Source: Archilochus colubris (lineage: Eukaryota > Chordata > Aves > Apodiformes > Trochilidae). Taken from it: DNA of 64,000 nucleotides. The stretch covers positions 118,156,467 to 118,220,466 of the forward strand of contig CM041084.1 in assembly GCA_023079485.1 (NCBI GenBank), written 5' to 3'. A model generated the notes under the pieces. The model worked only from the letters and a program-made list of their open reading frames with translations, searched no databases and was not told where the DNA came from. Position numbers and translations under genes: made by a program. Positions 26,401 to 41,400 of this stretch are shown piece after piece. The stretch's first letter is position 1; each line of letters starts with the position of its first letter.

Positions 26401-29400
26401 CTATAAGGTAGATCAAGTGAATTCATATGCCTGGAAAAAATACGGTAGTATGAAGACTCTGCCTGTTGAACTCTAAAACAATTAATACAAAAGAGACAGC
26501 AGCATTGTATAAGAATCTGTGTTCATATTAGAAACAGAAAGAAAATCATAGATATTTATAAAAACAGGAAGCAATGAAATCAGGAACATGTTGAATCACA
26601 TAAGTCTCAGCTACAACAGGAAAGACTGAAGGGATGAGAATGAACTGAGTAGAGTGACAGATCAAATTAAAGCCTAACACAGTGCTTATGACAAGTAAAA
26701 AAAGGACACAAAACCCTGAGATACACAAATATAGGTACTGTACATCAATCAGTCAGAATTAATTTAGCACCACTTAAGAAAATATCAGGGTGATATTTTA
26801 AATACTCTTCACTTGCCCTTTTCAGACATAAAATGCAATGAAGGCAGTAATTTATGAGGTTTAGCCATTTATATTTTTTCTTCTTCAGGGGTTTGCAAGT
26901 AAATTTATAAAATGCTAAAGTGAATTGCATAATAGTTTTTAAATTGCTATGAGTAAATGAGTCAGTATTGACTTTCTCTTTCTTTTCACCTATTCCAAAA
27001 ACCAATTAAAACCAGAAACAAAAAATCACTGCAACTAAAAAAAATAGTTATTAAAAAATAAGGGTAAATAATGGTGAGACTAAACCCATTGAAATAAAAA
27101 TTTTAGTGTAAGGAAGGAGTTCTCTGATTTTTGTTTTATATTCTGCCTTTCTTGGGCCATTCTTAGAATAACCAGCCTAGACAGAGAACTAACAGAGGGT
27201 TTATATAGCTAAGACTGTATTTCAGTGATTTGTCCTGGAGATCCATCAGAACTATGAGCTAACATGGGTTACTAGAAGCCATTTTAGCAATGAAGAATCT
27301 GAAAAGAGTGGAGGATGCTTTTGAGAGTAATCATTCATAAAGCCTATATATATACATTAAAAATAAATAGAGTGCATATGATGAAACTGTAAGTAGTGGA
27401 GACATTAAGTTATTGAAACACAGATTTATGAAACCAATAATAAATAAGTAATAATAAGTAATGGTATTACATGAAGAAAAGATATATATACCTAAAGATT
27501 TTGGCAGCAGGATTTTGACAAATTCATTGTGGTCCCCTACATGCAGGATGCTGTATATGCTTGTGTTCATCAGCTCTTCTTGGTTGTACCTCAGGTACTG
27601 TGTCACATTCTCAGAAACAAACACAACATTGCCTTCTGGGTTCACTACAAAGAAGAAGCCATCTAGGGCCTAAAGGGGGGAAAGAAAAGCAAAAACAAAC
27701 AAACAAACAAAAGCAGGGAGAGAAAAAGAGAAAGAGGGAGAAACACCATGCCAAACAATATGATTAATAAGATACCAAAAAATATATATTCCCTTCAAAA
27801 GACATAGTTGAAACTTTCTGCATCTACCCCAGTTCTTGTGTTCTTGTTTCATATTTCAGATTGAGCAGCTAATCTTATTTTTATCAAACCAGTGTTAAAG
27901 CAAAGAAAGGTGCACACCCTGCAAATAATGAAACCCACACAGGAAAACAAACCACCCCACCCCAAACAAACAAAAAATAATGGAAAAGGCTGCTACCTAT
28001 TTGCCTGCCTATGAAGTAAGAAACCTGGACCAGATGCTTGTTCTGCTACACCTAGGGTCTGTATACTCTTTATACACCACAAGGAGAATGATCCCATGAA
28101 AACATCACAAGATGTGCTAGCACAAAGCAAGGAAAATCCTGGCAGAAAGAAAGAGAAAGGCTCCTTTCCACCCCCAGCAGTGCATCTTCATAGAATCGAA
28201 GCTCCACGCAGCCAGGAACATGAAGAACTAAAAGCAAAGGGAGCTGAGAGCAGACAGTGAGCAGCAAGGCTAAGACAGCTTTAGTCCCTACTCCCAGGAC
28301 TTTCTTTTTTATTTGACACCAGTTTGATTCAGTCCACATGTGATCCAGAGAACTGGAACCAGACTTTCACCTCTTCAACTCAGCTATATGGGTATTCCAA
28401 AGGACTTAAAGTTTCTGTGAGGAAATGTCTAAATGAGTCATTTCTGCTGATTGGTTTCTCTCTTCTTGTGACAGTGACAACCTAGCTGCAGCATTCTTTC
28501 CAAGGTATCTTGTTATCTGTATGTTATCTGAAGCCTAAGCCAAACACTACATCACATCTACCTGAAGAGGACAAAGTAAAATTTGAGTATCAGAAAGAAT
28601 TTATCATGCAAACTTTCTTGTCCTTAAGATGAAAGCATGACGGTGGGTGGCAGAAATATTTCAGAATATATCCCTTTAACTTTATGTCGTATGAACAGAT
28701 AATGGGGGGTACATTTAAAGCACCAAAGCTTTTTGTTTAAGCATTCAATGAACAATTAACTCATAGAGACATTCTGTCATTTTGCTTGATTTGTCCAGCT
28801 TCCTCAAGACTGGTGGGGAATCACTAGAACAGTTGTTACTCATTGCATCTCCAGGGACAGAAAACAAGTCAGAAAACCAGGCAAGCCATGATTCATTATG
28901 GGTCAATTAAAAGCAAGTGGAGATCTTGCTAAATCTGAATAAAGCTCACTGCAAAACAGCTGAACAAGGAAGAGATGCCAGAGCAAGTGCATGCAGGTAT
29001 GCAGCATTTTTGATATGACCAAACTTGCACACTGTACACCTCGACTGTTGGTCTGAGCTGGCAGTTCTCAAGTCCTCAGGCTACAGATATGCATTAAAAA
29101 TATTGTACAGTACAGAGCAGTTAGCAAATCCAGACAGTACAAAAAAGAAGGCTAAAGAGGGATCTTATTTCTGTCTTCAGCCACCTAGCAGAAGGACAAA
29201 GAGAAGACAGAGCCAGATGCTGGTCACAGGTTCAGAAGGGAGACGAGATGACACAGGCTACAATGCAGGAAGCTTCATGAAGACACAGGAAAAAAAAAAG
29301 TCACCATGAAGGTGGTCAGATATGAGAAGAGGCTGTCCAAAGAGGCTGTGAAATCTCCCTCCCAAAAGATATTAAAATCTTGGCTGGACTCAGACCTGAA

Positions 29401-32400
29401 CCACTTGCTCTGGTCAGACCAGGTTGCAGTGGGACTACACAAGCTCCAGAGGCCCTTCCCAAGTCAAATGAGTTTATGATTTTGCTAAAGGGGAGGGATA
29501 GTGAAAGCACAAAGCAGAAGTGGAGTGGCTAAGCTAACAGTTGCTAAATGCTTTGTTCTACTTTTAAATTACAAAATAATAAAACTCACAAATAAAATGT
29601 ACAAGTATAAACTGTTCCTGACAGCCTCTAAATTAAGATAAACTATATTTTTCTCCCATTGTCACAAAATTCTAAGATCTGACTTGTTTTCTTATCATTG
29701 CCTTTTGTTTCTGATCATTCTTGGCTCCTCCTGTTACTCCACCTTCTTTGGAGAGCTCCCCCCTTTTCATGTGCTTTTGTAACATTCATGACATTTTCCT
29801 GCTGACTAATATTTAGTTCAATTAACAATAATTTACAAGAGTTAATTAATAGAGTCTTTAATACAATTTCCTGTCAGTATCTCTGCTATGGATTAATGTC
29901 TTAGACTTCACCACTGCTTGAAGCCACTGCAAGATGACATTTTTGGTTTAGTCCTCTCTACACCATGACAGCTCCCCCATACTATATGAGCATATCAACA
30001 GGTGGACCAAAGAATTGAGTCAGCTGGAAATAATTAAAAAAAAAATTGCTAGCCATATCAGTCCCCTGAACTGTCCTGCCAGGAAACCACATGATTTTTA
30101 GATGTTTAGACCTGACACAAAGGTGTGGGTTGGCTCAACTCTTCTACATTGCAGTGACCCATTCTTACATTGGTGCAAAGGGATTGCAAAGCCAAAGCCA
30201 TAGCAGATGCTTATCAGAGATCTAAGAAGAGAACTTTCGAAGGCAGAGATGAAAAGCAAGAAACTATAAGAGTTACTGACATTCCATAGTTATCTCCAGT
30301 TTTCCCTACTGTTTCCTACTATGACAACTTCTTGGTAGGAAGTGCTCTGTGCTCTTTCCTCACAGCTGCTTCTTGGGTTGACCACAGAAGTGGTCATCTG
30401 AGCTTTAAGTAACATGAGGTCTCTCATTTTTTCTACTCTATTAATAAAACAATCTTGCAGGTAAGCAGCAGCAGGCTTTTGAGCCAGTTAATACACCAAG
30501 TCACTGAAATCTTTTAGAAGCTTCTACTACTGCATTCTACTACTTAATTCTGTCCCCAGGTATATGCCACCACAATAAACAACTAGAACAGTAATGAGGA
30601 CCAGCACACTTTTCTTCAGAGATACTGGGACAATGGGGGAGCAAATAATGGTAGAAAAATAAGAGAGGAGATATTATTTTAGATGATATACTGGAATGGA
30701 AAACATGTTCTCTGAGCTGTTGTCAGCTTTTTCTTTACTATCTTTCACTCTATCTTCCTATTTACGTTCTGCTTTAACCAAGAAATATGTTAAAATGCTC
30801 CTCAGAGGCATGAATTTTGCTCACTGTCTTCAGATGGCAAAGCTCCCTATTCTGAGGATTCTTCAGTTCTATTCTTTAATAAAAACAAACAATTTTCTAA
30901 ACAAAATAAACTAATAAACTGTTCATGGGCCATTATATTGCAAATATATCAGGAAATAATATTGCCATTATTATTTGGCAGTAGAAAAAGGTAGGCTTTT
31001 GAAGAGGTTGTATACAAAGTTTCTATAAATATGAAATCACTTAATTGCATTTCCTTAGGGAGATAAAAGACACAAAGAAAGTGTCTGTAGTGTATTCACA
31101 GCAAACATATGACAACTTTTGATCCCTTTAAGTTTCTTGGTGCAAAAGGGAGACTATTTATCAATTTAGTTCCACAATCTTTCATTTTTCGTATGTAATG
31201 GTTTTAGTGTGAAAGAAAACTAATTTAAATTCAATAAAACAACAGACGAGTGATTTCATATGCCATGTTTGCTGCAATAGCCAATCATGGAAGATAAAAC
31301 AGGAAAAGAAAAATAATTTTATTCTTCATTTTTCTTGTGATTAAAATAGGTCCTTACAATTAAATTATTAAAAATTTAAAGATAAATTTTAACATAGCAT
31401 GTAAGAGACAGACGTTTAAGCCTGATTGCAAAAAGAACAATATTCAATTCAGTGAGCACATATATTAAATATTAAATTAAATCAGTTTAGTTGTTGCTCA
31501 CTTTTCAAAGAAGAATGCATGCTCTCCAACCTGCCTAATTTTCCTTATGTTTAGTACTGTGTTTTTGAAGTTTTTATTTCTTATGTAGTATGGGAAACTG
31601 GTTTAATCTAATAGTGAATGAAAAGTAATATAAATACTTGAAACTGCTGTAAAATTCATTTTGCTCCTGCAACAATCAGAAATGACAGAATAATTTAATT
31701 TCTGACAAAGTTGGTTCCTTTAACTTGATTCAGACTTTTGAGATATATCTAAAGTAACATTTATTCTTCCTTACAGATAAAGACTATAGTCAGAATAGGA
31801 ATAAACACTTTGCAAGTGAGCTTAAGGAGCAGTGTCAAAGGACATCAGCTTATGGCATTAGGATCCCAGATACCATACCTACTCAACATAACTATTAATA
31901 CACTTAAAAGCTAGGTTTCAAACACACGGCCTTTTGGGATATCAAAAGAACAGCTAAAATCAGACAGAAATCTCAACTAAACAAACTGCAATACATGGCC
32001 TGAAAAGCTCTCCTAGATTACTTTCATATTCTACAGGGAAGAGTCATGCTTCAAGTGCTAAAATGATAAATCATTAAAACAGTGTAGTGATGGCAAGCAA
32101 TTTTAGAGGAATTATTATTTACGTGTACACTACTGTATGAATAAAGTCAATGTTTAGGTACAACCATTCTTCCAAATCTGTCACCATTAAGAACAAACAG
32201 AACATGTACATGCAGATACCCAAGACTTGCTACTCCCACTGAGGGCCCTCCAGTTGTCTGCCTCACAGCTCAGCTGAATTATCCCTTTCTCTGCCTCTCT
32301 CCACCCCAGCTTTCATTCCTGAATCCAACAGGAGTTCTCTACCTGCTCTTAAAAACCATAATCCTAGGTAGCCAGGATAGCTTGTCTGTCCTGACCATTC

Positions 32401-35400
32401 TTTTCTGACAGCTTCTGACTGCACTCGTTCATTTCATTAAACTGTTCCCCACCCTAGGGGGAGCTGAACTGGCTTAAATAAAGGAATTTTGTGCTCTTCA
32501 CCTCAAGCATCATTGGTCCAAGTGCATCCTTGTCAATGACGCTCTGGCCAGTAGATGATACATCTGCTTTTTGCACTTCATCTTCGTTAGCTGCTGCTGC
32601 TTTTTCTGCAATAAAGAAAGATTTGTATTAAACGACAGAGAAGTGATACAGTAAGAACCTGAACCTGAGTGTTCAGATAGCTGTGAAACAGTTAGCAGTG
32701 CAACAAGTCTGAAAATGAGATTAAATACTCTTCCATAATGATTCAACAGAAGATTAACCAGTATATTTGCTTCTTAGTTTAGAAAGTTTATTACACAAAT
32801 GAAATAATTTCATTGGGTTTTTTTGCTAGACATTGTACTAAACTTTAAAACCTAACACTGGGCAAAGACAAGGACTCCTTAAGAAGGGGCAATGAGCAAA
32901 AGACAGCATCAAGGTGTATTAAAAGACACATCTAAAAGTGTATGCAAAGCTCACAGCTGCACAACTCTTCCATAATCTCTATATTTAGAAGGAAAAACAT
33001 ACGGCCGCAATCTCCTGTTTCAGTACTGAGAAACAGCAGTCTCATTTCTGTTCCTATGCCTCCACCCACAGTTTTACTATCACATAATTTTCATACTGCC
33101 TTGTTTACCAGTATGCTACTAAAATGACATACAATTTCAAATGCTGTATTTGAAAACTAGAGGCAAAAAAAATGATGTAAAGTTTCTGAAGCATAATGCC
33201 ACATCTAACAATATGTTATATACAGTATCACAGATCATAACCAGCTCCAAATATAAGGGATATTGATACGTGCTGGAACTTTCAAAACAACAGGGTTTGT
33301 TACTCCTATCAAGTAATGAACTGTATTAATTTTTCTATTCCAAGAATGATACTGGTGTTTAAGGAAGAAGTAAAAAAAGTAGTAACAACAGAATGCAAAA
33401 TAAATATTCTACATTATAAGTTAATGGAATGGGTAATTTTCTGTTGCTCGCTCTATACTCAAAACATTCTTTTATTATTTTTCAAGCCATTATGTAAAAG
33501 CTAAGGCTACACTGCAATGAAGAACATTAAAAAAAACCATTAAAAACCATTAAAAACCATTAAAGATTTTTTATTTTTAGTATTAGGCAATAGATTATTT
33601 TAATAAACAAGAAGCTATGGTAACAAGAATTCTACAATATTAAATGAGAATAAGATTCACCGTAGGAATTACTGAAAGCATCATGTGCAGCTGGAGCAAA
33701 GGGCCTTTTGAAAATCACCCTTAGTAAAAATTAAAGCATCAGTCACACAAATTAAAATGAATGCAAATGTACAATATCTCCCACTATCTATTGTGCAGCC
33801 AAAGTGGCTCTGAAGTCTTTCCTTGGCAGAGTTTATAAGGTCAGTATGAATATATGCTGCCTAGACATACAATAAAGGAAGCTCTGCTCAGGGTGTTCTG
33901 TCAGTCATCACCTGCTGGCAATAAGGCTTTGGTCACTCAGGGTGTCCCAACCTAGATTTTTGTGGTTTCTTTCTTTCGAGTAAAGAGTTAGGAAAATCTT
34001 AGCTGTCTTCTTAGGGTGTGTTCATACACAACAGAAGACCATTACGAATAATGATGAAACCAAATGGTTCTGAAGATGGGCTGTTACAACTAATAGAATA
34101 AGTTTAAATCACTTGGATTAGCATAACCTAATAGAAATACATTTGTCAGAAATAACTCTATCAAATCATTTTTCTGCCCTTTAAACTCAAGAGGATACAA
34201 AGTCAGTGTTTCTGGTTTGGACTGAGGGCTACCTTGGGATTTTTTTTTTCCTTTTTCTTTTCTTTTCGGCAAAAAGCAGAGATTAGGTGTAACAGAAAAA
34301 AAAAGCCCTGAACAATCCGTCCCATACTACAATATAGCTGTGTTGGCACCATTTGATGATACAATACCAAAAACATGTTCTATTAATTGTGAAAAATTTG
34401 AAAAGATTCTAAAAATAGGGTTGAGCTTTTAATAAAGTCAGCAATGATATTTGTTTCCCATCTGTTCCCTGTAACATAAAGTGATCCCTGGTTTCACACT
34501 GCCAAACAGTATAATGGATATGGATACCAGCTTCCTGCTCTCATCCTATTGCTGCTGCAGCCATTGATATCATCTTAAGTACTGGAGAACATGAGATTAT
34601 GTGGTAGAAACGGAGGGGCTGCAGACATGGTAATAGTAATGGTCTGCAAGCACATTCACTACCCAGTATTTCCAGGCTTCACTGATTTACAAAGACTACT
34701 TATACTGATTATTTTTCATGTAATGTAAAACATCTGTTGAAATTTTTTTTCATTCTTAAAACCACAAAGTTCATAAAAACCACCAGTAAGGTGGTTTATC
34801 TATAAAAATAACTTCTCTTTTATGCACAGAGGCAAGGTTTTATAGAAAGATAAAGGAGAAAGGTTTTAAATACTGTAATCAACATAGAAGCTGTGACACC
34901 AGGTCAGACCAACGATGTCTCAAGCCTCACATCCAGTCCCTGACAGAGGTGGTTTTCCTCTCTGTCTCTGTTTCTCTCTTTTGATCCCAGATTGTTTCTG
35001 TTCCATCATCAGCTGTCCCTCACAACCATTCAAACCTCTCCATTTTCTTTTACTTGCACAGAGAGGGCCCAGCACCTTTGTGGGGTCAATAAACACAGTG
35101 CCAAATCAGGGAAAAAAGCATTAAAAATGGAGAAAGTAAGAAAATGCTACTTAAACACAAATGTTGCCTATTTGACTCTCCCAATGAGGGTGGCAACATA
35201 CACCACAGGGTGCATGTTTGGTCAGGCATTCTGAAAACCTTTATAAATCACAAGTGCTCAGAAATTAGGGACATCATAATTGGATCTGTAACTTAATCAT
35301 GTAAGAAGTGGTTGGAGAGCTTAGATGAAGCTCCACATTCAGGCCACAGGTCCCTACACATTTATTTAAGCAGCACTGTAGAAGAAACCATGGCCTCAGA

Positions 35401-38400
35401 CAGACTTTGAGTAGGACCAGAAGTAACTTGTGTTGATGCTACAACCTGCAGCTACCAATAACGTTAAGATGTGCAGTAGATTATCCATTTTTGACTGAAC
35501 TACAAAGCCCCTCATGATGACTCTATCAGCACATACAGGAAAAGTACAAACCCTGTCAAGCAGTGTCACCCTGAAAGACAGGCGTAGGGAACATCTTGCA
35601 ATGTGAACCTTTTCTTTGGCAATACAGCTGGATATGTGGGGCTAATTGAGAACAAAAATTTGTTGCAGGAAGGTAGCAAAAACTAGCAACTGATATGTGA
35701 AACTGTAGTGCCAATAGCACTTGTGCATTCATCACAAGTTAGTATTTTTTTTAACAGTTCCAGTTTCTGCAGTTAAGCAGTGGTGCAAAAATGTAAAGTT
35801 TACTTTTCCTGTTTTATACTTCCATCTCCCTTAGGTTCACTGGGGACCCCTACAAACAAATCAAACGCACAGAAAGTTTATTATTTCTACACTAGATTAA
35901 TGATTTTTGAATGTTAGGGGTTAGGAAAATAGCTGCAGAGGCTCAACCTTGCAAAGCCTGTCAGAAGCCTTTTTTCCAGCCCCATGGGAATTGCTGGTAT
36001 TACCCTCTGACTAACCACAGCTGCTTGATTTTTCCACTGTGGCCACTAAAAGGGAGACCAGGAGCTGGTTCCCTGATCTTGCAGCTCCCGGTGATGGTTT
36101 CCCTCCATGGTTTCTCCTCCACACAGAGACTTTTGCACTGGAAAAGGAGCATTAAATTAAAAACCAGACCCATTCTTACAAATATGGCTACCAGGGATGA
36201 AGCATATTTTAGCTAAATTACGGGTGGAATACACTTCATGCGCATGAAATAATTATTAGCTCCGCTCAATTAAGAGTTTAGCCTAGAGAGAGAAAAAAAA
36301 ATTAAATAAAATAGAAGTACTCCTGAGAGAGATACTATGAAGAATACATACATCTAATTATGTAGCATTTCAGCGATGTGTGTAATTTAGACTTAAACTG
36401 TGGATATGTTTACAACTGTATACACAGTAATATGCTAAGATACATATTAATATTTTCAATTTGGCATCTTCCTAGTGATCATAAACTGTGTTTACTTTTC
36501 TACATTAATATACAGAAGAAAGAAGGAAAAAAAGCCCTAACGAATATTTTCTGACAAATTTATCAGTCGGAGAGCCTCAGGCTTTATTTGAAGCTCATTC
36601 CAGATTCTGAAAGCAAACCTTTGTGAAATCACATTAGTTTAACAGAAGTTCCAAAGTCAGAGAATGGGAAGCCAAAAGCAATAGCTTGAAATCTACTGCT
36701 ACATTTTAATTTAGAAGGCCCTCCTGTTTTTCCATCCTCACAACTCAAGCTATGTTGGTTCCCTCTGGATTTCTGACAGCAGACTCAGAACTGCTACTGA
36801 CAGGCATCACCTTCTCTTGGTTGTGTTTCAAACTCTCCCTTCCTACAGGTGCTCTGGGAGGATCAGTTGAACCACCCAAAAAGTTCTCTTTGTCTGTATT
36901 CAAGCTCTGCTTCAACTTCCTGAATGAGACTGGCTAGAGAAATATTCCCCCCTTGGTGCTCTTTGCAAAACCAAAATACATGTTTGAAGAACGAAACCAT
37001 AACCTCTGTAGAGATTGCAAAAAGATAAATCATCAGCTTAAAGGAGAAAATTTGCATCAACACATATTTAGTATATTTTTTGTATGAGAAATACAAGGGT
37101 CTTCATAGAAGAAGAGGAGAAAAAAGACACTGGTGAAACCCTAGACAGAGTAGCACCTGTGTTCTCCAAACTGATGAGGAAAGAGATCAAGAGAAAAAAA
37201 ACTATAGAAGGCAGAATCAAATTTATTTATACAGTTCTGTTTAAAACATGGTTTCTCAGCTGCCCCATGTAATTGCTATTCTTCATAATTTTCTGGAATT
37301 GCAATTGAAATGTCACACCCATCTCAAATCACATAAACTCATTTATATAATAGGTAAAAATCAAGCAGAGATCTATTGTAAGGGATAGTAAAAAGCTCAA
37401 CTCTGCACATTAGAAAAATCACAGGAATCAAGGAAGTAACAGTAACATCACTTGAAAGTGATTGTAAATGCTATGTAATGTTTAAACATGCAATTAAACT
37501 TTATACTGCAACTGTCTTGAAAACAACTTATCTTCTCCATTTTTTTAATGCATTAAACAACTACTTTTTCCTTGAGTCATTCATATTTGTGAAAACATTT
37601 ACCCTGTGTGGTCCTTCTGATCTCTCCTGAATTGCTGTGCAAAAATAAAATCCAAACAACCAAGGAACCAGTAAAGCTATGTAACTTGCAAAAAAAGATA
37701 AGGTTATGTACAGTATTAAAAATATAGTATTATAATAGAAAGTATGCTTAGCATACAACTAAACTTCAGTTGACATTACAGTTGGGAGTGTTAGATTTAA
37801 TAACATCTGTTCATGACTTGCTAAGTAATGTTACTGACTGAGGTAATAGACACAGATTTGAATAAAAAACAGAAAAAAAACCCAAGAAGAGAAAGCTTGC
37901 CTTTGGTAATGTGAGGAGTTTTCAACCACTACACATGATGAAGCAAAGGAGTGAAGAACATGTAAGTTATTTTGATGCTTGGTTAACCACAGGGAAACCA
38001 GCTCTGCCTTGTAGTTGCATAATTTGAAGCACTACAATCCATGGCTCACATGGAACTTGATATCCATGTGCACGTTTCTTGCCCATTGCCTTGACACAAG
38101 TTGTTTTATCTCCATGAAAGCAAGCAATTTTTCAGAAGACTGGTGCCTAAGAAATTCCAACTATTTCAGCAATCAATTTTAAGACCAGCTTATCCCATCC
38201 CTGCAAATAAAGTTAACTACTATTTTAGGGAAGTGATTATGTAGTGAGGTTGCTCTTTCACCATACAGCATACATCTGTCCAGAGCAGATACATCTGAAT
38301 GACTCTTGAATACATTTTGCCCCCAGAAACTACAGATCAAGTCTTACAGAAAAAAAACTATGCAACATCTCAGGAAGGTCTTAGGAGGTAAAACAAGGGA

Positions 38401-41400
38401 GAATTATGCATCTGCACCAAACTAAAATTAGAAAAGCTGCCATATGGCTCTGTGAAGCCAGCAGCACGTTCTTATTCATTAGGAAGCATTCTGCTAACAT
38501 AAAAACACAAGGCCTTCCTGTGCTCTCCAAATGTGTTTATCTTTTCAACATCAATGCACGATATATCACCAGGCTGCTGAAATCTCCTGCAGTGCATATT
38601 AAAAAAGCACAGCTGCACTTTTTCTCAGCACGTTTATTCACTGTGAGCAATCTAAGGGAACAGCTTTGCCCAGCTCCCTAACACACAGCCCTCTTGTTAG
38701 CATGGCTGTGCCCCTCCTTCCCTTGGAAAGGGCCCTGAGTCCACATGCCAGCCCAGCCCAGCCCCGCAGCATCCCAAGCCCTGCTCCACACATCACACCC
38801 GCATGGTTTAGTTTCGTATTTACTACTGCTGGTAGAAGCACACTTAAATGATAAACAAAGACAGACTTAACCTAAAAGTCCTTAGAAAGCTCTAAGCTCA
38901 ACTTCTCGCTCAGGAGTAGCAGCCCTTAAAACATGACATTTTCTACTTTCTGGGATTTTCTAATTTGAATTAGTGCAGCTGCCTTCCCATCCCACCATCC
39001 CTGTCCCACCTTCCCACTGTAAAGAAGCATCAGTGACACACTAGCTCTATGAAAAGCTTTTCATTCTCACAAACCCACCACATATAGGTAAACTGTCCTG
39101 GAGCTTTTCAAGCTTTGAGTGATGTCTGCTCTTAGAAAATTCAGTACCAGTAGCCAGTGTATAGCCAATCTCTACAGACACTGAAAGTCAAGTAAGCACT
39201 GAAAAAACATGATGGATTTATTAATAGAAACAAATGGAACTAATAATATATAAAATTAATACTAGCTTCATTTATCTTAATAATTTTGACATTTCTTTTT
39301 TGTACAAGTCAGCATTTTTGTTACCCAATACAACGTCTGTAAGTACTCCCTGTGAAATAATCTCCCCCAGCTCAGTGAAACTGGAAAAGAATCAGGCTGT
39401 CAGGACAAAGATCTCGATATTCAGCTCACCAAGAATAATATTTAACTGCTGGATAGAAAGAAGGCAGAATACATATCTTTATATGTATTTTTTGCTAGAT
39501 ACTTTAATATGTAAAATTACTACCATAAAATTACTACCTTTTCCTCAGTTTCTTCTCTTCCCATTCTCATTTTCCCTGTACTTTCTGTTGGCACACCTAC
39601 AATCCCTTTTTACTCTCTGGATTACAAAACTCAACCGTCTACTTCTTGAAAGTGAGGAAGAGGAGAGAGCAGTGGAAGTGACTCCTCCTTCCTTCCCTGG
39701 CCCCAGGTCAGCTCCAAGCCCCGTGAGCCAGGGTATCAAAGTGCCAAGCTCCTGGCACATGGCTCCACGCAGAGCACTTCAGGCTAAGTCTCAACTTCTA
39801 TAAATACCCTGAAAATAGCTTCTCTAAAGAGTGCTAACTTTTGGATTTAACAGCGTGAACCAAAAGTGACAATGCTACTTACAGAAATAGCATTATTTGC
39901 ACAAAAATGCACTTAACTGCTCCCACATTTGTCTCCCTAACTCAGTGGCAGGGATTAATCATGTCTGCAACAACTTCAGGAGGTCACTCTTTTCTGGTAG
40001 GTTAAGGACTGGGCACTGAGGTAAAACTCAGGATTACAACCCCATCAAATCCTCAATTACTTGATCCATCCCCAGCATGCAACAAAAATACAAAGCTACA
40101 CAGCAAGTGCAACAACTTCCCTGCTGAGATTATTTCTAGTATTTTTATTTATCATCAAAAACACAGGCAGGCAACTGCCATCCTACCATTTAAGTGAAAT
40201 CTAAACCTAAAAGCAGCCTTGGATCCAGAAACTATTTCTTATCCTATGTCTCATTTTAAACTGTGAGGGGTGTCAAACTAATACATTGCAAGTGGAAAGT
40301 TGTTATTCATCAAGATCTCTTGAATGTGGAATTAAGCTTCCATCATAACCTCCACCTGTTGACCCACTGGACAAGCTGCAACATACAGCTTTTCCACTAA
40401 GTTAAAATATAATATGTAAATATATAATATTCTAAATATAATATACATTTCATTATATACAATATAATGAAAGGAATAACAGGTTCTCGTTTTACTCCTG
40501 CGTAATTTGTACACAGGTCCCAGCTTATTAAAATATTTGAGTATATTCAACCTATGCTTTTCTATAAAATCAAAATCTTAACTTGCAAACCAACAAATCC
40601 AATGTGTGTATGTGTACATATTTCTGTTTTTTTAAGCTATATTCTTTCTCTGTTCTCCAAAAAGACCGCTAACACTGTCTTTCCAGTGAATATTGACTGA
40701 CTACAGAAAGACCATAAGAAAATTAATCAACAAAAGTGCTGCCTGGCCAGGTGATTTCCCTATCAAAAGACCAAAATCCACGCTGAGATTTTATAAGTCT
40801 CACTGGTTTTAAATGCTTTTTAGAAGTTACAGGTTTGGGGGGTTACTTTCTGCATTTACACTTCCTAGAAATGTGTAGTAACCAGTATAATCTCAAGTAT
40901 CTGATTATAGTGTAACTGACAATACTTTAGAAATGCCTAGAATACAGTACTTAAGACAGTAAGAGAGTACACATGGTAGACAAAGTACATGGGCTATGAT
41001 CACCTTACCCTAAAATACCCTTAATTTAATCCATCACTTATTGTTCTATTCTGGAATCAGACAAGCAGATTCAAATATATAGATCTGTAGCTGGATACAC
41101 ACACAGTTACATAGCCAGGAAACAGTTTTGTCCCTGTTGGTACTTAGATGACTTCAAAACACTCAAACTACTCAGCTGTACATGACAACAAACACTACAC
41201 ATCCATCAGTGTTGATATAAAATCTGTTACATTAGTATGACTGAATTTAAGAAGAAAGAGCCAAGCTAACTGACCTCTGCACTGAAATATTAGATAAAAA
41301 TATTTGGCATCACTCAGTTTAACAATGTAATTATTGTCTTTGGTAAGGACTGAATTAGGACAGAAAATTTTACTGTATTTTTTGGCACGTAGAATTTTGT

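Larger units (their letters stand above)
27670..32501 (-). other. NCOA2 intron, 4832 nt
   Basis: Intron with GTGAAG donor and CCTTTAG acceptor. It holds a CAAA microsatellite (27691-27713) and a CR1 fragment (29160-29484). The remainder is plain AT-rich sequence. Confidence 0.88.

Noticed and set aside
39234..39803. 189-codon open frame on the plus strand
   Set aside because: Composition follows AT-rich then GC-richer background, no motif or family is recognisable, and there is no start context, splice or poly(A) support.
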